From Sulfurimonas sp. (lineage in GTDB: Bacteria > Campylobacterota > Campylobacteria > Campylobacterales > Sulfurimonadaceae): a DNA stretch of 37,247 bases. Positions 36,857 to 37,247 of the stretch are shown here, piece after piece; within the stretch, counting starts at the first letter, position 1, and every line of letters begins with the position of its first letter. The position numbers and the translations under genes are program-made. Below the pieces are notes generated by a model that searched no databases, was not told the origin of the DNA, and was given only the letters and a program-made list of their open reading frames with translations. Where the stretch lies: positions 1-37,247 of the forward strand of contig JALUWV010000088.1 of assembly GCA_027019335.1 (NCBI GenBank). The letters run 5' to 3'.

Positions 36857-37247
36857 ATGAGACTAAAAATAGCAGAACATAATACAATAGAAGAACTAGA
36901 AAAAGAGATAAAGTCACGACAGCCAGATAGATATAGGTTGCGCTTACAGGCTATATTATTAGCAAAACAAGGGATGAATAATAAAGAGATACAAAAAGCT
37001 CTTTTAATTTCAAGACATGCATTTTATACATGGATACATAAAAATATAATGCTGGTGGATTAGAGAGCCTTAAAGAGTATACTAGAGGTAGGAAAGAAGG
37101 TAATCCAAAGTATGATGCAAAAATATTTGACGAAGTGTTTGAAAAACTAAATGCAATGGATGAATATTGGTCAATACCAAAGATGCAAAAACTTGTAGAA
37201 GAACTCCATAGTATAAAAGTTCCCTATGAAACAATGCGCATGCGAGT
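36857..37247 (+). pseudogene. IS630-like transposase, frameshifted, running off the window
   Basis: The ATG at 36857 opens 68 codons: a Homeodomain-like HTH (LQAILLAKQGMNNKEIQKAL, then ISRHAFYTWIH). The frame stops at 37061-37063, but the -1 frame continues directly with YNAGGLESLKEYTRGRKEGN through YWSIPKMQKLVEELH to the window edge. The shift falls at a run of five A (37040-37044). This is the N-terminal half of an IS630/Tc1-like transposase; the catalytic domain would lie beyond the window. It may be a decayed copy or use frameshifting. Confidence 0.65.

Overview
This window is AT-rich, gene-dense DNA from a Campylobacterota (Epsilonproteobacteria) chromosome. The evidence is the protein style of DnaE, EF-P, RpoN, LptB and LpxB, the tightly overlapping operons, and sigma70 promoters that consist of a strong extended -10 box. 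A SorAB-like sulfite dehydrogenase, a seven-haem periplasmic cytochrome and several RND pumps suggest a sulfur-oxidising, Sulfurimonas/Sulfurovum-type bacterium. The genus is an inference; no rRNA or tRNA gene was found to settle it.

Layout. 1-4167: the C-terminal half of an RND efflux pump (cut by the window edge), a DUF4395-type membrane protein, an APC amino-acid permease and an unrecognised 199-aa protein, all nearly contiguous. 4229-9225: a complete tripartite efflux operon (TolC-like channel, periplasmic adaptor, HAE1-type RND pump). 9279-10508: an outer-membrane phospholipase A with an extra N-terminal Sel1-like repeat. 10574-12730: DsbD plus a small CPAC thioredoxin-fold protein. 12720-16783: lpxB, a dihydroorotase homologue that has lost its metal ligands, tgt, and a YwqK/MORN-like repeat protein. 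16912-19290: the seven-haem cytochrome, with a palindrome upstream. 19522-21118: efp, then a DUF1566-like protein and an AhpD-like protein on the opposite strand. 21197-26425: dnaE, an isoprenylcysteine/phospholipid methyltransferase-like membrane protein and ychF. 26434-27369: a class I methyltransferase. 27484-31123: an S4-domain protein, trpD, tsaE, lptB and rpoN in one overlapping operon. 31171-32691: the sorAB-like pair. 32815-34779: gap and pfkA. 34866-35951: small accessory genes (ankyrin repeats, a ribbon-helix-helix candidate, an acidic helical protein). 35967-37247: a junkyard of broken mobile DNA, comprising an IS3-family remnant, a caspase-like peptidase fragment and an IS630-like transposase with a frameshift.

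How the parts work together. Most of the window is housekeeping or envelope function: efflux, outer-membrane lipid handling (LpxB, LptB, phospholipase), periplasmic thiol chemistry (DsbD plus thioredoxin-fold partner, which may support cytochrome c maturation), periplasmic electron transfer (SorAB, multihaem cytochrome), translation (EF-P, Tgt, TsaE, YchF), replication (DnaE) and transcription (RpoN).

I found no clearly new multigene defence or mobile system. The observations best worth a second look are the metal-site-less PyrC homologue and the symmetric divergent promoter it shares with lpxB, the multihaem cytochrome with its operator-like palindrome, the GAPDH whose cofactor-selectivity residues are all changed and which sits beside a phosphofructokinase, the Sel1-phospholipase fusion, and the caspase-like fragment between two transposase remnants.
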